From Lachnoclostridium sp. (lineage in GTDB: Bacteria > Bacteroidota > Bacteroidia > Bacteroidales > Muribaculaceae), in NCBI GenBank assembly GCA_023667185.1, contig JAMPAP010000008.1, positions 1 to 36,441 on the forward strand: a stretch of DNA of 36,441 nucleotides, given 5' to 3'. The notes below the pieces were generated by a model. The model worked only from the letters and a program-made list of their open reading frames with translations, had not been told where the DNA came from and did not search any database. This document shows, in pieces, positions 23,044 through 31,721 of this stretch. The first letter of the stretch is position 1; each line of letters opens with the position of its first letter. The position numbers were made by a program, and so were the translations under genes.

Positions 23044-24669
23044 ATGAAACACGAGTTATGTAAATTCCTGATAATTATCTTTTTATTTGCAGCAGCAGTA
23101 ACGGCTCACGCTGAAAAAACGCCTATTTACGGCCGATGGGAGCATCGATATATAGGTCCGGCTGACGATAAGGCTTATTATATCACTCCTTTTACTGCTA
23201 CGTTTGTTTCAGAGACGGATACCGTGGTGGTGCCCGGATTTTACGATGGTAATGGGCAGTATGTGCTACGGTTTATGCCGTTGAAACAGGGAAAATGGAG
23301 TTATCTGACTTCTTCGGATTTTGCCAAGTCGCTCGACGGCCTATCAGGAAGTATCGACGTTTCTGACAAGGCTCAGTCTCATGGCCCGGTAAGGGTGGAT
23401 GGGCGCCACTCTTTCTTGTATGCTGACTCTTCCCGCTTTATGCCCTTCGGAACCACCATTTACGCATGGAATCACATGACGCCTGAACTGAAGTCTTTGA
23501 CTCTTGAGTCGCTTCGTAAGGGCAGCTTTAATAAGGTGAGAATGTGTGTGATGCCTAAGTCTTACTCCCTGTGTAAGAAGCAACCGCAATATTTTCCGTT
23601 CGTAGAGGGCGAGAGCTCCGAGCGGGGTATGACCGTCACTGCCCGCGATGGCAAGAAGTATGACCTCACCCGCTTTAATCCTGAGTTTTATGCCAACTTG
23701 GAGGCTTGCGTTGACTCGCTTGCCGAGCTCGGTGTGCAGGCCGATCTTATACTTTTCCACCCCTACGACAAGGGCGAGTGGGGTTTTGATTCGATGCCAG
23801 CCGAGGTCAATCAGGCATACGCACGCTATGTGTCGAGCCGTCTGTCATCGTTTCACAACGTATGGTGGTCAATGGCCAACGAATATGATTATGTGGTGTC
23901 AAAAACCGAGGATGACTGGCTGGATCTTATTGATCAGGTAGACTCCTGCGATCCTTACCGCCACCTCCTCTCCATCCATGGATCTACGGCTACCTATTTC
24001 CCTTACGAAACTGTGGATCGCATCACCCATACGAGCATCCAGGACGAAGCTCCCGTGATGGAGCAGGGTAGGGCGGCCATTCTCCGATGCATCTACCGGA
24101 AACCGGTGGTGCTCGATGAGGTGTGTTACGAGGGTAATCTATCCAACCGCTGGGGGCGACTGAGCGGTCAAGAGATGGCTCACCGTATATGGTGTGGTGT
24201 GCTTGGCGGCACCTACGTTACCCACGGTGAATGTCTCCAGCAATATCCCTCGCCTAACGATACTATAATGTGGGCCGAGGGGGGACGGCAACGCGGCGAG
24301 TCGTGGAAGCGCATCGGCTTTATCCGCGACATTGTGGAATCGATGCCCGAACCTCTACAGCCGGCCGACATCTCGCGCGACATCATGACCTCGACCGGCG
24401 GCCCGGGGCATTACCTCGTGTATTTCGGCACGTCCACTCCCGAGAGCTGGATGTTTAACCTCCCCGCCAAATGCGCTGACTACGAAAAACTTAAGGAGGG
24501 CACTCGCTTCAAAGTAGAGATAATAGATACATGGAATATGACCATCACTCCATGGGCAGAAATCATGGAGACCGACAAAGCCAACGACTATCGCCTCTAT
24601 GACAAATCCCACCGCAACATCCGCCTCCCCATGACCCCCTACATTCTCCTCCGCCTCACCGCCATCTGA
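23044..24669 (+). CDS. Exported DUF5060/DUF5605 glycoside hydrolase-like protein
   Basis: A 541-residue secreted protein with a signal peptide (KFLIIIFLFAAAVTAHA). Residues about 28-110 are a DUF5060-type beta-sandwich (GRWEHRYIG then VVVPGFYDGNGQYVLRFMPL). The middle is a TIM-barrel hydrolase of the clan-A kind: FMPFGTTIYAWNHM, FNKVRMCVMPKSY, the likely acid/base Glu in WWSMANEYD and the likely nucleophile region VVLDEVCYEG. The C-terminal about 90 residues match the DUF5605 beta domain. Relatives lie in Bacteroidetes polysaccharide-use loci; the substrate is unknown. The neighbours are barrel proteins rather than SusC/SusD genes, so this is not a classic PUL. Confidence 0.83.
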   Translation: MKHELCKFLIIIFLFAAAVTAHAEKTPIYGRWEHRYIGPADDKAYYITPFTATFVSETDTVVVPGFYDGNGQYVLRFMPLKQGKWSYLTSSDFAKSLDGLSGSIDVSDKAQSHGPVRVDGRHSFLYADSSRFMPFGTTIYAWNHMTPELKSLTLESLRKGSFNKVRMCVMPKSYSLCKKQPQYFPFVEGESSERGMTVTARDGKKYDLTRFNPEFYANLEACVDSLAELGVQADLILFHPYDKGEWGFDSMPAEVNQAYARYVSSRLSSFHNVWWSMANEYDYVVSKTEDDWLDLIDQVDSCDPYRHLLSIHGSTATYFPYETVDRITHTSIQDEAPVMEQGRAAILRCIYRKPVVLDEVCYEGNLSNRWGRLSGQEMAHRIWCGVLGGTYVTHGECLQQYPSPNDTIMWAEGGRQRGESWKRIGFIRDIVESMPEPLQPADISRDIMTSTGGPGHYLVYFGTSTPESWMFNLPAKCADYEKLKEGTRFKVEIIDTWNMTITPWAEIMETDKANDYRLYDKSHRNIRLPMTPYILLRLTAI

Positions 24670-24692
24670 TTTTTATGCAAATCGGGGATTTT

Positions 24693-24723
24693 TTTGCGGT
24701 TTGATAGATTATTGTTACCTTTG
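24693..24723 (+). promoter_or_regulatory. Promoter of the PorT-like barrel gene
   Basis: TTTG (24693-24696), 19 nt, then TACCTTTG (24716-24723). This is one of the best promoter matches in the window. It lies inside a longer frame that could open at 24701, which supports the ATG at 24731, 7 nt after the box. Confidence 0.8.
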
Positions 24724-24730
24724 CGTCACT

Positions 24731-25360
24731 ATGAAGAAAGTATATGTTGCAATCATAGCAATGGTGGTTATGATGATGGCGTCACAACCGGCTTTTGCTC
24801 AGTTCCGTTGGGGCGCTACCGCCGGAGCTACACTTACTAACCTGAATTTCAAGCAGGATCTCTTTACAGTCGACAAGCTCGTGGGCGCATCGGCCGGTGT
24901 CAAGGGTGAAATGATGTTTCCCGGCATAGGTTTCGGCGTCGAGTTTGGCTTGCTCTACGAGATGCGCGGCGCGAAGCTCCACATGGGCGAACGCTTGATA
25001 TGGTCGTCGCAAGGCTACGGCACCGAGACTACCCGCCTGCATTACATCGATATACCTTTCCATCTGAAATTCAAGTGGACACGTATGAACGGAATTGAGG
25101 ATTATGTTGCTCCCTTCGTTCAGGGCGGTCCTACTTTCAATATTCTTGCCGGTCACAGCAAGAACGATGCCATCCAGTTTGCCAACGGTGGTCTGGGACT
25201 AACCTGCGGAGGCGGTGTCGAGCTATTTAAATGTTGGCAGGTAGGCGCTTTCTACACCTGGGGAATGACTTACGCCCTTAAGACCCGCCAGCTCACTGAC
25301 TTCAGTGCCCGCAACTCCACCTGGGATTTCCGCATAACCTACTTCTTCAACCGCGACTAA
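24731..25360 (+). CDS. Outer-membrane beta-barrel protein, PorT/OMP_b-brl type
   Basis: A 209-residue exported protein. A signal peptide ending in QPAFA-QF is followed by about eight amphipathic strands (GATAGATLTNLNF, GVEFGLLYEM, YIDIPFHLKFKW, FVQGGPTFNIL, VGAFYTWGMTYAL, DFRITYFF), the pattern of PorT-like small barrels of Bacteroidetes. PorT itself functions in type IX secretion, but many paralogues have no known role and this one cannot be tied to it. The start at 24731 is chosen because the promoter lies inside the longer frame. The last four bases interlock with the converging HsdR-N-like gene. Confidence 0.85.
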   Translation: MKKVYVAIIAMVVMMMASQPAFAQFRWGATAGATLTNLNFKQDLFTVDKLVGASAGVKGEMMFPGIGFGVEFGLLYEMRGAKLHMGERLIWSSQGYGTETTRLHYIDIPFHLKFKWTRMNGIEDYVAPFVQGGPTFNILAGHSKNDAIQFANGGLGLTCGGGVELFKCWQVGAFYTWGMTYALKTRQLTDFSARNSTWDFRITYFFNRD

Positions 25361-25818
25361 GTAAGTTCATTCCACGAGGGAATGTCGGTCAGGAATCGCC
25401 ACACCGAGTCCTCGCCATGGTGGCACGCGTAATGACGCAAGCCATTGCTTACCACTAAGTTGTCAACGCCGAGCACCACGTTGTAACGGCCTATCTGGTT
25501 GAACACCTCGCGGGTGATTTCTACTGATGGAGCCTTATATTCCACGATCAATACCGGATGCAGCTCCGTGTCAAACACCACAGTGTCACATCGCTTCACC
25601 GTCCCGTTGAGGTTGATGGTGTATTCATTTGCGATAAGCGATGTAGGATACCCTTTGTGATTGATAAGATAGGATACAAAATTCTGGCGAACCCATTCTT
25701 CGGGTGTCAGTACGAGCCACATTCTCCGCTGATTATCATATACTTTCACCACGCCGTCGGGGTCGCGACGCAGTCTTAGATCGGCTTCCGGTAAATTAAG
25801 GTGTTGCATTTCTTCCAA
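25357..25818 (-). CDS. Standalone HsdR N-terminal-type PD-(D/E)XK protein
   Basis: A 153-residue protein matching the type I restriction enzyme R-subunit N-terminal domain family (HSDR_N_2), without the helicase part. The nuclease motif is visible: Asp in CDTVVFD followed by the E-x-K of VLIVEYKAP, then VFNQIGRYN. Small single-domain versions are common in Bacteroidetes and have no proven function; no HsdM or HsdS gene is nearby, so restriction is unlikely from this locus. It is divergent from holA with 44 bp between starts. Met4 (25809) is an alternative start. Its stop codon overlaps that of the PorT-like gene by 4 nt. Confidence 0.85.
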   Translation of the reverse strand: MEEMQHLNLPEADLRLRRDPDGVVKVYDNQRRMWLVLTPEEWVRQNFVSYLINHKGYPTSLIANEYTINLNGTVKRCDTVVFDTELHPVLIVEYKAPSVEITREVFNQIGRYNVVLGVDNLVVSNGLRHYACHHGEDSVWRFLTDIPSWNELT

Positions 25819-25826
25819 ATTGTGTG

Positions 25827-25834
25827 TAAATTTA
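25827..25834. promoter_or_regulatory. Self-complementary -7-like box shared by divergent genes
   Basis: TAAATTTA, within the palindrome GTAAATTTAC, reads as TAnnTTT(A) on both strands. It is 8 nt from the HsdR-N-like ATG and 28 nt from the holA ATG. The final G of the consensus is missing on both strands, so this is a weak call. Confidence 0.4.
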
Positions 25835-25862
25835 CGAATTATTTTCTAATTCATCGTCACCT

Positions 25863-26897
25863 ATGGCAGTAACTTCAGCAACCGATCCATTCGCAAAACT
25901 CCGGTCAGACATCGCTGCCGGAAACCTTAAGCCCGTGTATCTGCTTCACGGTGAGGAGGGTTACTATATCGACCGTCTTACCGAAGACTTCGAAAACCTC
26001 CTGCCCGAAGCTGACCGTGCTTTCAACCTATATCAGATGTATGCTCTCGAATGGACTCCTGATGCTATCATGGAGGTTTGTCATCGCTATCCTATGATGG
26101 CTGATCGCCAGATAGTTATTGTGAAAGAGGCACAAGCTATTCGAGCCGACCAGCTTAACAAACTTCACAGCTACGTCGAGCGCCCCTCTGACTCTACAGT
26201 GCTCGTCATCGTGTGCCGCGGTGCTGTCGCCAAAGGGAAGGAACTGATTGATGCTGTGAAGAAAAATGGCGTGGTCTTTGAATCAAAGAAGCTCACTGAC
26301 CGAACAGTCATGCCCGTGATCAGCAGCCTGATAGAAGCTAACGGATTGAGCGTTGACAACAAGGCTCTGATGATGCTTCGCGACTATATAGGTGCCGACG
26401 TGTCGCGACTCTACAACGAGATCTCAAAACTCGTGATGATCCTCGGTAAGGGCGCTTGCATCACTCCGCAGGTGATCGAGCGAAACATAGGTATATCAAA
26501 GGATTACAATAACTTCGAGCTAACCGATGCCATTACCGTAAGGGATGCTGCAAAGGCTTTCCGAATAGCTGAATATTTTCGCTCTAATCCCAAGAATAAT
26601 CCTACGGTGATGACCGTGGCTGCGCTCTTCAACCTGTTTTCTAACCTGCTGATATATCAGTATACACGTGACAAATCGCCGTCGGGCTACATGGATGCAC
26701 TCGGATTTCGCAACCAGTGGCAATTGAAACCATACGAAGCTGCATCACGCAACTACTCGGTAAGGCAGACTATCGAAATTATCTCAGCCATCCGCGACTT
26801 TGACCGCAAGACCAAGGGCGTGGGTTCGCGTATGAACGAATATGATCTCTTGCGCGACCTCCTTTTTCATATCTTCACCGCCCGCGGTATCATCTGA
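25863..26897 (+). CDS. holA: DNA polymerase III subunit delta
   Basis: Clamp-loader subunit that opens the beta sliding clamp during replication. At 344 residues it is the standard size. The N-terminal LKPVYLLHGEEGYYIDRLTE, the VIVKEAQAIRADQLNKL segment, the middle ISSLIEANGLSVDNKALMML helix region and the LIYQYTRDK and RNQWQLKPYEAASRNY segments of the collar domain all match the HolA family. It starts a plus-strand series (holA, CvfB-like, cls, nhaA) with gaps of 20-55 nt. Confidence 0.93.
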   Translation: MAVTSATDPFAKLRSDIAAGNLKPVYLLHGEEGYYIDRLTEDFENLLPEADRAFNLYQMYALEWTPDAIMEVCHRYPMMADRQIVIVKEAQAIRADQLNKLHSYVERPSDSTVLVIVCRGAVAKGKELIDAVKKNGVVFESKKLTDRTVMPVISSLIEANGLSVDNKALMMLRDYIGADVSRLYNEISKLVMILGKGACITPQVIERNIGISKDYNNFELTDAITVRDAAKAFRIAEYFRSNPKNNPTVMTVAALFNLFSNLLIYQYTRDKSPSGYMDALGFRNQWQLKPYEAASRNYSVRQTIEIISAIRDFDRKTKGVGSRMNEYDLLRDLLFHIFTARGII

Positions 26898-26917
26898 ACC
26901 ATTATTCCCATAATGGT
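26898..26917 (+). other. Perfect stem-loop between holA and the CvfB-like gene
   Basis: ACCATTAT-TCCC-ATAATGGT begins at the base after the holA stop. The stem is 8 bp and weak in GC, and no T-run follows. It may act as a partial terminator or an RNA processing or stability element. Confidence 0.5.
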
Positions 26918-26944
26918 GTTATACTTAAAAATCCTCTACGTTTC

Positions 26945-27790
26945 ATGAAATCAAAACTATTAATCGGCAATTATAATCATCTGACAGTCAATCGGCTCGT
27001 GGACTTCGGTGCATATCTTGATACGGGCGAGGGGGGCGAAGTGCTCCTCCCGGTCAAGTATATTTCCGAACCTTTACGTCCGGGTGACGAGGTGGATGTG
27101 TTTGTATATACTGACTCGGATGACCGCTTGATCGCCACGACGGAGAAACCATACGCCGTTGTCGGCGAGTTTGCCTACCTTCAGGTTAACGATGTCAACC
27201 GCTATGGTGCGTTTCTCGACTGGGGTCTGATAGCCAAGGAGTTGCTCGTGCCGTTCGGGCAGCAGCGAGCCCGCCTCGCCCGCGGTATGGTGGTTCTCGT
27301 ATATGTATATCTTGACGATACTACAAAACGCGTGGTTGCCTCTTGCAAGATCGACAAGTTTCTCGGCAACACTATTCCATCATACAAACGCGGTGATAAA
27401 GTGGAAGCCCTTGTGTATGAGCGTAATGACGTGGGCTATCGAGTGATTGTAGATAATCTTCATCATGGGTTTATCTACGATAGCGATCTGTATAAACCTA
27501 TGGTAATCGGCAAGAAAGTCACCGCTTACGTGAAAAACGTCCGACCTGACTCAAAAATAGATCTTCTGCTCTCAGGCGCTGATGATCATCGCATTGACGC
27601 CTTGTCAAACCGTATCATGCGGCGCTTGCAGGCTCAGCCTGACGGCTTTTTCCCGCTGACTGATTCGTCGTCGCCTGAAGCTATCCGTCACTCATTTGAG
27701 TGCTCAAAAAAGGACTTCAAGAAAGCCATAGGACATCTCTACCGGGAGCGCGTCATCACTATTGCTGATGACGGCATCCGGCTTGTCTGA
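26945..27790 (+). CDS. S1-domain RNA-binding protein, CvfB/YitL-like
   Basis: A 281-residue cytosolic protein of the CvfB family: three S1-like beta-barrel repeats followed by a winged-helix domain. The repeats are visible at about 5-65 (VNRLVDFGAYLDTGEGGEVL then LPVKYI), 70-135 (LQVNDVNRYGAFLDWGLIAK then ELLVPF) and 145-210 (GYRVIVDNLHHGFIYDSDLY). The C-terminal 70 residues (FECSKKDFKKAIGHLYRERV then ITIADDGIRLV) are the winged helix. CvfB affects virulence gene expression in Staphylococcus; the role in Bacteroidetes is unknown. It is 20 nt upstream of cls and likely co-transcribed. Confidence 0.88.
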   Translation: MKSKLLIGNYNHLTVNRLVDFGAYLDTGEGGEVLLPVKYISEPLRPGDEVDVFVYTDSDDRLIATTEKPYAVVGEFAYLQVNDVNRYGAFLDWGLIAKELLVPFGQQRARLARGMVVLVYVYLDDTTKRVVASCKIDKFLGNTIPSYKRGDKVEALVYERNDVGYRVIVDNLHHGFIYDSDLYKPMVIGKKVTAYVKNVRPDSKIDLLLSGADDHRIDALSNRIMRRLQAQPDGFFPLTDSSSPEAIRHSFECSKKDFKKAIGHLYRERVITIADDGIRLV

Positions 27791-27810
27791 AATCTAAATC
27801 TTGTGTAGCC

Positions 27811-29271
27811 ATGATTCTGCCGGCTTTTCTTATCCTGTCAGTAAGTTCATGGCTGTGGCCTGTTGTGATAGTGGCATATATAGCTGCTATCATTGCGGTT
27901 ATTTACATTATTGTAACGGATAACGGTAATCCCACCCGTTCGCTTGCGTGGGTTGCAGTAGTGGTGCTTCTGCCGGTGATAGGTATTTTGCTCTATGTTT
28001 TTCTGGGGCACGGGCTGAAAGGTATACGCACTATATCGCGCCGCGGCCGTCGCAAATTACTGAAACAAGAGGAGTTGACCCCACCGCCAAAAATCCGTGG
28101 ACACCTTTCACCGCAAAGCTGCCATCTCATAAAGATAGGCCATGCTACTTCAGGCGCGCCATATTACCCTGATACAAGTGTCACGCTCTTTAATGATGGC
28201 GAAAGTTTTTTCCGCTCGCTTATCATCGACCTTGAGGCTGCAACGTCACACATCAATATGCAATATTACATCTTTGCCGACGACAATATCGGCCGCCGTA
28301 TCGCTGATATTCTTATCGATAAAGCGCGCAATGGCTTGAAAGTCAGGCTGATGTATGACTATGTAGGGTGTATTGATGTTCCAAAGGATTTTTTCTCGCG
28401 CATGGCTGATGCGGGAGTGGAAGTGGAGCCGTTTTTCAAGGTAGCTTTCCCAAAATTTGCCACCACACTCAACTGGCGCAACCATCGCAAAGCCGTCATA
28501 ATCGACAGCCGTATAGGATATATCGGAGGTATGAATGTCGCTGACCGTTATATCAACGGCGGTGACTCTTTCGGCCATTGGCGCGATACCTCGGTAAGAT
28601 TTACCGGTCCGGCAGTTGCCGGATTGCAGTACAATTTTGCCATCGACTGGAATTTCATGGGCGGCGGCATTATCTCTGATAATGTTGTGGATGAGCCGGT
28701 GGATACGGTTGATGCTGTAAAGGATGTAGGCGTGCAGCTCGTTACCGGTGGCCCTACCAGCCGTTATTCAGGCATTGCTCTGACTTTCTTCCGCGCCATT
28801 GCCATGGCCGAGAAGCGCGTATGGATACAGACACCTTACTTCCTGCCCAACTCGCCACTGCTCGGAGTGCTTCAGTCGGCCGCCCTGTCGGGTGTCGACG
28901 TAAGGATCATGCTTCCCCGTATAAACGACTCGCGGCTACTCGCTTACGCCTCGCGGTCATATATCACCGAATGTCTCGGAGCCGGTATAAAGTTTTACTT
29001 TTACGAGCCGGGAATGCTTCATTGTAAGGTGCTTGTCATTGACCACGAATTTTCCACCATTGGTTCAGCCAACTTTGACTATCGCTCCCTTGAGCATAAC
29101 TTCGAGGAAAATATCATGATGTACTCCACAGAGATGAATCGGCTTATAGCAGAAAGTTTTGAAGCAGATATGGCCCGGTGTACCAAGGTAATAGCCCGGA
29201 AATGGTATCGTCGGCCCCGTCATCTGAAGATTATCGAATCAGTCTCACGTCTGCTCAGCCCTATTCTCTGA
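27811..29271 (+). CDS. cls: Cardiolipin synthase
   Basis: Inner-membrane phospholipase D-type enzyme that joins two phosphatidylglycerol molecules into cardiolipin. It has 486 residues, the usual length. Two N-terminal membrane segments (about 4-30 and 38-60, including the family motif NGNPTRSLAWVAVVVLLPVI) are followed by two HKD catalytic motifs: HRKAVIIDSRIGYIGGMN and HCKVLVIDHEFSTIGSANFD. The C-terminal WYRRPRHLKIIESVSRLLSP tail is also typical. It lies between the CvfB-like gene and nhaA. Confidence 0.94.
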   Translation: MILPAFLILSVSSWLWPVVIVAYIAAIIAVIYIIVTDNGNPTRSLAWVAVVVLLPVIGILLYVFLGHGLKGIRTISRRGRRKLLKQEELTPPPKIRGHLSPQSCHLIKIGHATSGAPYYPDTSVTLFNDGESFFRSLIIDLEAATSHINMQYYIFADDNIGRRIADILIDKARNGLKVRLMYDYVGCIDVPKDFFSRMADAGVEVEPFFKVAFPKFATTLNWRNHRKAVIIDSRIGYIGGMNVADRYINGGDSFGHWRDTSVRFTGPAVAGLQYNFAIDWNFMGGGIISDNVVDEPVDTVDAVKDVGVQLVTGGPTSRYSGIALTFFRAIAMAEKRVWIQTPYFLPNSPLLGVLQSAALSGVDVRIMLPRINDSRLLAYASRSYITECLGAGIKFYFYEPGMLHCKVLVIDHEFSTIGSANFDYRSLEHNFEENIMMYSTEMNRLIAESFEADMARCTKVIARKWYRRPRHLKIIESVSRLLSPIL

Positions 29272-29283
29272 CAACCTTTTGCA

Positions 29284-29317
29284 TGATTAAACGTTATATA
29301 TTTATAACACTTAATCA
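29284..29317 (+). promoter_or_regulatory. Symmetric stem-loop directly upstream of nhaA
   Basis: TGATTAA pairs with TTAATCA and, inside a symmetric AC/AC internal loop, GTTATA pairs with TATAAC around a TATT loop. The element ends 9 nt before the nhaA ATG. It could terminate cls transcripts, bind a regulator or control nhaA translation. No U-tract follows and no TAnnTTTG box was found in the gap. Confidence 0.5.
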
Positions 29318-29326
29318 CGTTCAATT

Positions 29327-30685
29327 ATGGCTGTTCATCAAGTATTTTATGCAGCTCGTCAAGCTCTATCCCGCCACGCTACCGGAGGCAACGTCCTTAT
29401 ATTTGCCACGGTAATAGCTCTTGTGGTTGCCAACATTCCGCCTCTCAACGTTCTCTACAACGACTTTTGGAATCAGGAGATGCGATTGCAGATAGGCTCG
29501 TTCAACCTGCTGTCACACGCCGGTCACCCAATGACAGTGATTCAGTTTATCAACGATGCTCTGATGGCGCTCTTTTTCTTCACCATCGGGCTCGAAATCA
29601 AGAGGGAAGTGCTTGTGGGTGAGCTCACGTCATTCCGCCAGGCTCTGCTTCCCATCATGGGGGCGATAGGCGGAATGGCGATCCCTGTAGCCATTTTCAT
29701 GATCATGGCACGCGGCACTGACTACGCTTCGGGTGCCGCTATCCCTATGGCTACTGATATCGCCTTCTCCCTGGGAGTGTTGGCTATGCTCGGCAGCCGT
29801 GTACCGGTATCATTGAAGATATTCCTCACTACACTTGCTGTGGTCGACGACATTGGCGGCATCATCGTCATCGCTACCTGCTATTCCTCAGGCATTGAGT
29901 TAGCATACCTCGGATATGCTGCCATAGGTCTGGTGATATTATTCATAGGCGGTAAGCTGAAGATTCAGAGCAAGATGTTCTACTTCATATTAGGTGGCAT
30001 CGTATGGTTTCTCTTCCTCAATTCTGGCGTGCATCCTACGATAGCCGGTGTGCTCGTAGCCTTCACCATTCCCGCCACCCCGGTATATGCACCTGAAAAT
30101 TACATCAAGATTATACGCCGTAATATCCTGAGATTCAAGACCGATGAAGAGGAACGCGTGACCTCGCGCACTATTCTTGACCATGATCAGATGGACTGGC
30201 TGAAGGAGATCGAAAGCGCCTCTGACAAGGTCATTTCCCCGCTTCAGGATATGGAGGATTCACTGCATCCGGTGGTCGACTACCTGATCATACCTCTCTT
30301 TGCCTTTGCCAATGCCGGGATCTATCTTCTTGATATAGATCCGGCCAGCATAGTCCAAGGATTGAGTCTCGCAGTTATTCTCTCACTCGTTGGTGGTAAG
30401 TTGCTCGGTATCTTTACATTCTCGTGGCTAACAGTCAAGTTTGGCTGGGCGCCGATGCCGGAGAACAGTTCGTGGCCAATGATGGCCGGTATAGCGATGC
30501 TCGGAGGCATAGGTTTTACCGTATCACTCTTCATCGCCAACCTCACATTCGGCGATGCCGGAGAAATGAGCCTGCTGAATAATGCCAAGATAGGTATCGT
30601 CATAGCTTCACTTCTTGCCGGAGTGCTTGGCTACTTCATCCTGCGCAAGACTACTTCGGCTGCACAAACTCCCGTGGAACGTTGA
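29327..30685 (+). CDS. nhaA: Na+/H+ antiporter NhaA
   Basis: Inner-membrane sodium-proton exchanger that controls pH and sodium. The catalytic pair Asp174-Asp175 lies in LAVVDDIGGIIVIA, and the TDIAFSLGVLAMLGSRVP and NDALMALFFFTIGLEIKREV segments are diagnostic. Length, 452, exceeds the 388 of E. coli because of a charged cytoplasmic insert near residues 260-310 (KTDEEERVTSRTILDHDQMD and onward), common in Bacteroidetes NhaA. The start is the ATG just past the stem-loop. Its last 35 nt overlap the end of the CapA-like gene on the other strand. Confidence 0.95.
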   Translation: MAVHQVFYAARQALSRHATGGNVLIFATVIALVVANIPPLNVLYNDFWNQEMRLQIGSFNLLSHAGHPMTVIQFINDALMALFFFTIGLEIKREVLVGELTSFRQALLPIMGAIGGMAIPVAIFMIMARGTDYASGAAIPMATDIAFSLGVLAMLGSRVPVSLKIFLTTLAVVDDIGGIIVIATCYSSGIELAYLGYAAIGLVILFIGGKLKIQSKMFYFILGGIVWFLFLNSGVHPTIAGVLVAFTIPATPVYAPENYIKIIRRNILRFKTDEEERVTSRTILDHDQMDWLKEIESASDKVISPLQDMEDSLHPVVDYLIIPLFAFANAGIYLLDIDPASIVQGLSLAVILSLVGGKLLGIFTFSWLTVKFGWAPMPENSSWPMMAGIAMLGGIGFTVSLFIANLTFGDAGEMSLLNNAKIGIVIASLLAGVLGYFILRKTTSAAQTPVER

Positions 30686-31721
30686 CGTTATGCTTGTCAA
30701 AAATTGCAGTGGCGTTTTTGATAAACTGATTGCGCGCAGGGTGCCACGCCGGATCAAGCTCCTCTGACTCAGCCGGGAGGAGTCGGAAATTTGCACCGGG
30801 GCGGGTGGGTGTCTCCACAAATACCAGCGAATATGCTGCATTATCCACCACGGCATTACCTGCCGAATCGCGAGCCAAAGTCACTCTGACCATGGCTCCG
30901 CCGCGGGTGTCAGGCGTGCGCATTGCCGAGATGTAATTGCCTAACGAATAAACTAATATCCCTTTGCGGCCGGTCACCTCGTTATCATACATCTCCATTG
31001 GTTGTATCACGTGGGGATGTCCTCCTATAATAAGGTCAATACCAAGGCTTTGCAGATATTTCGCAAGATCCTTCTGCCACGCATTAGGGAGTAGCTTGTA
31101 TTCATCGCCCCAGTGTACGCAGGCAGTCACGATCTCAGCTCCGGCATTGCGGGCTGCCTCCACATCCTTCCTGATAAGATCACGATCGATGTAATCGAGC
31201 CCAACGTCAGTGGTGCGCGTCATGCCGTTAGTGCCGTAAGTGTAATTCAGGAAGGCCACCTTGAAACCATTAATATCCTGAATCATAGGAAGAATAGAAT
31301 CGCGCGCCGCCTGATTGCGGTAAATCCCAACATAAGGAAGATGGCGCTTTTCAAATTGGTCGATCGTACGGAGTATACCCTTGTCGCGACGATCAAGGCA
31401 ATGGTTGTTGGCTCCGAGTATCAGGTCAAAGCCTGCATCGGCTATAGCGTCAAGATAACTGTCAGGTGCGCAAAACATTGGATAGCCCGAGTAAGGCTTT
31501 CCCCCAAGGGGTGTCTCGAGGTTGATTACTGCAAAATCAGCGGCTGCAACGTAAGGGGTCACAGCCGGAAAATAAGATGAGTAATCGTAACTGCCGTCAG
31601 CGCGGTGGGCAGCCTCAAGTTGCTTCTGATGCTGCATGGCATCACCGGCAAATACGATGTCGGCCGTCTGATTCGAAAACAGCAATGCTGTCAGCGACAG
31701 CAGTAATACGGATATTGACAT
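30651..31721 (-). CDS. CapA-family (poly-gamma-glutamate synthesis type) metallophosphatase-like protein
   Basis: A 356-residue exported protein of the PGA_cap/CapA family, a calcineurin-like metallophosphoesterase fold. After a signal peptide ([19 protein letters not shown]) come the metal-site motifs VFAGDAMQHQ, NLETPLGG, GANNHCLDRRD and GGHPHVIQP. A longer frame opens at 31820, but the ATG at 31721 overlaps the folD stop by one base (TGATG) and gives the signal peptide its N-terminus, so it is preferred. It is the last gene of the panC operon. Solitary CapA proteins in Bacteroidetes are not proven capsule enzymes; a cell-wall or phosphate-ester role is equally possible. Confidence 0.88.
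   Translation of the reverse strand: MSISVLLLSLTALLFSNQTADIVFAGDAMQHQKQLEAAHRADGSYDYSSYFPAVTPYVAAADFAVINLETPLGGKPYSGYPMFCAPDSYLDAIADAGFDLILGANNHCLDRRDKGILRTIDQFEKRHLPYVGIYRNQAARDSILPMIQDINGFKVAFLNYTYGTNGMTRTTDVGLDYIDRDLIRKDVEAARNAGAEIVTACVHWGDEYKLLPNAWQKDLAKYLQSLGIDLIIGGHPHVIQPMEMYDNEVTGRKGILVYSLGNYISAMRTPDTRGGAMVRVTLARDSAGNAVVDNAAYSLVFVETPTRPGANFRLLPAESEELDPAWHPARNQFIKNATAIFDKHNVNVPREFVQPK

Noticed and set aside
25357-25818. Remnant of a type I restriction system
   Set aside because: No methylase, specificity subunit or helicase remains nearby. Single-domain HsdR-N proteins are a common separate family in Bacteroidetes.
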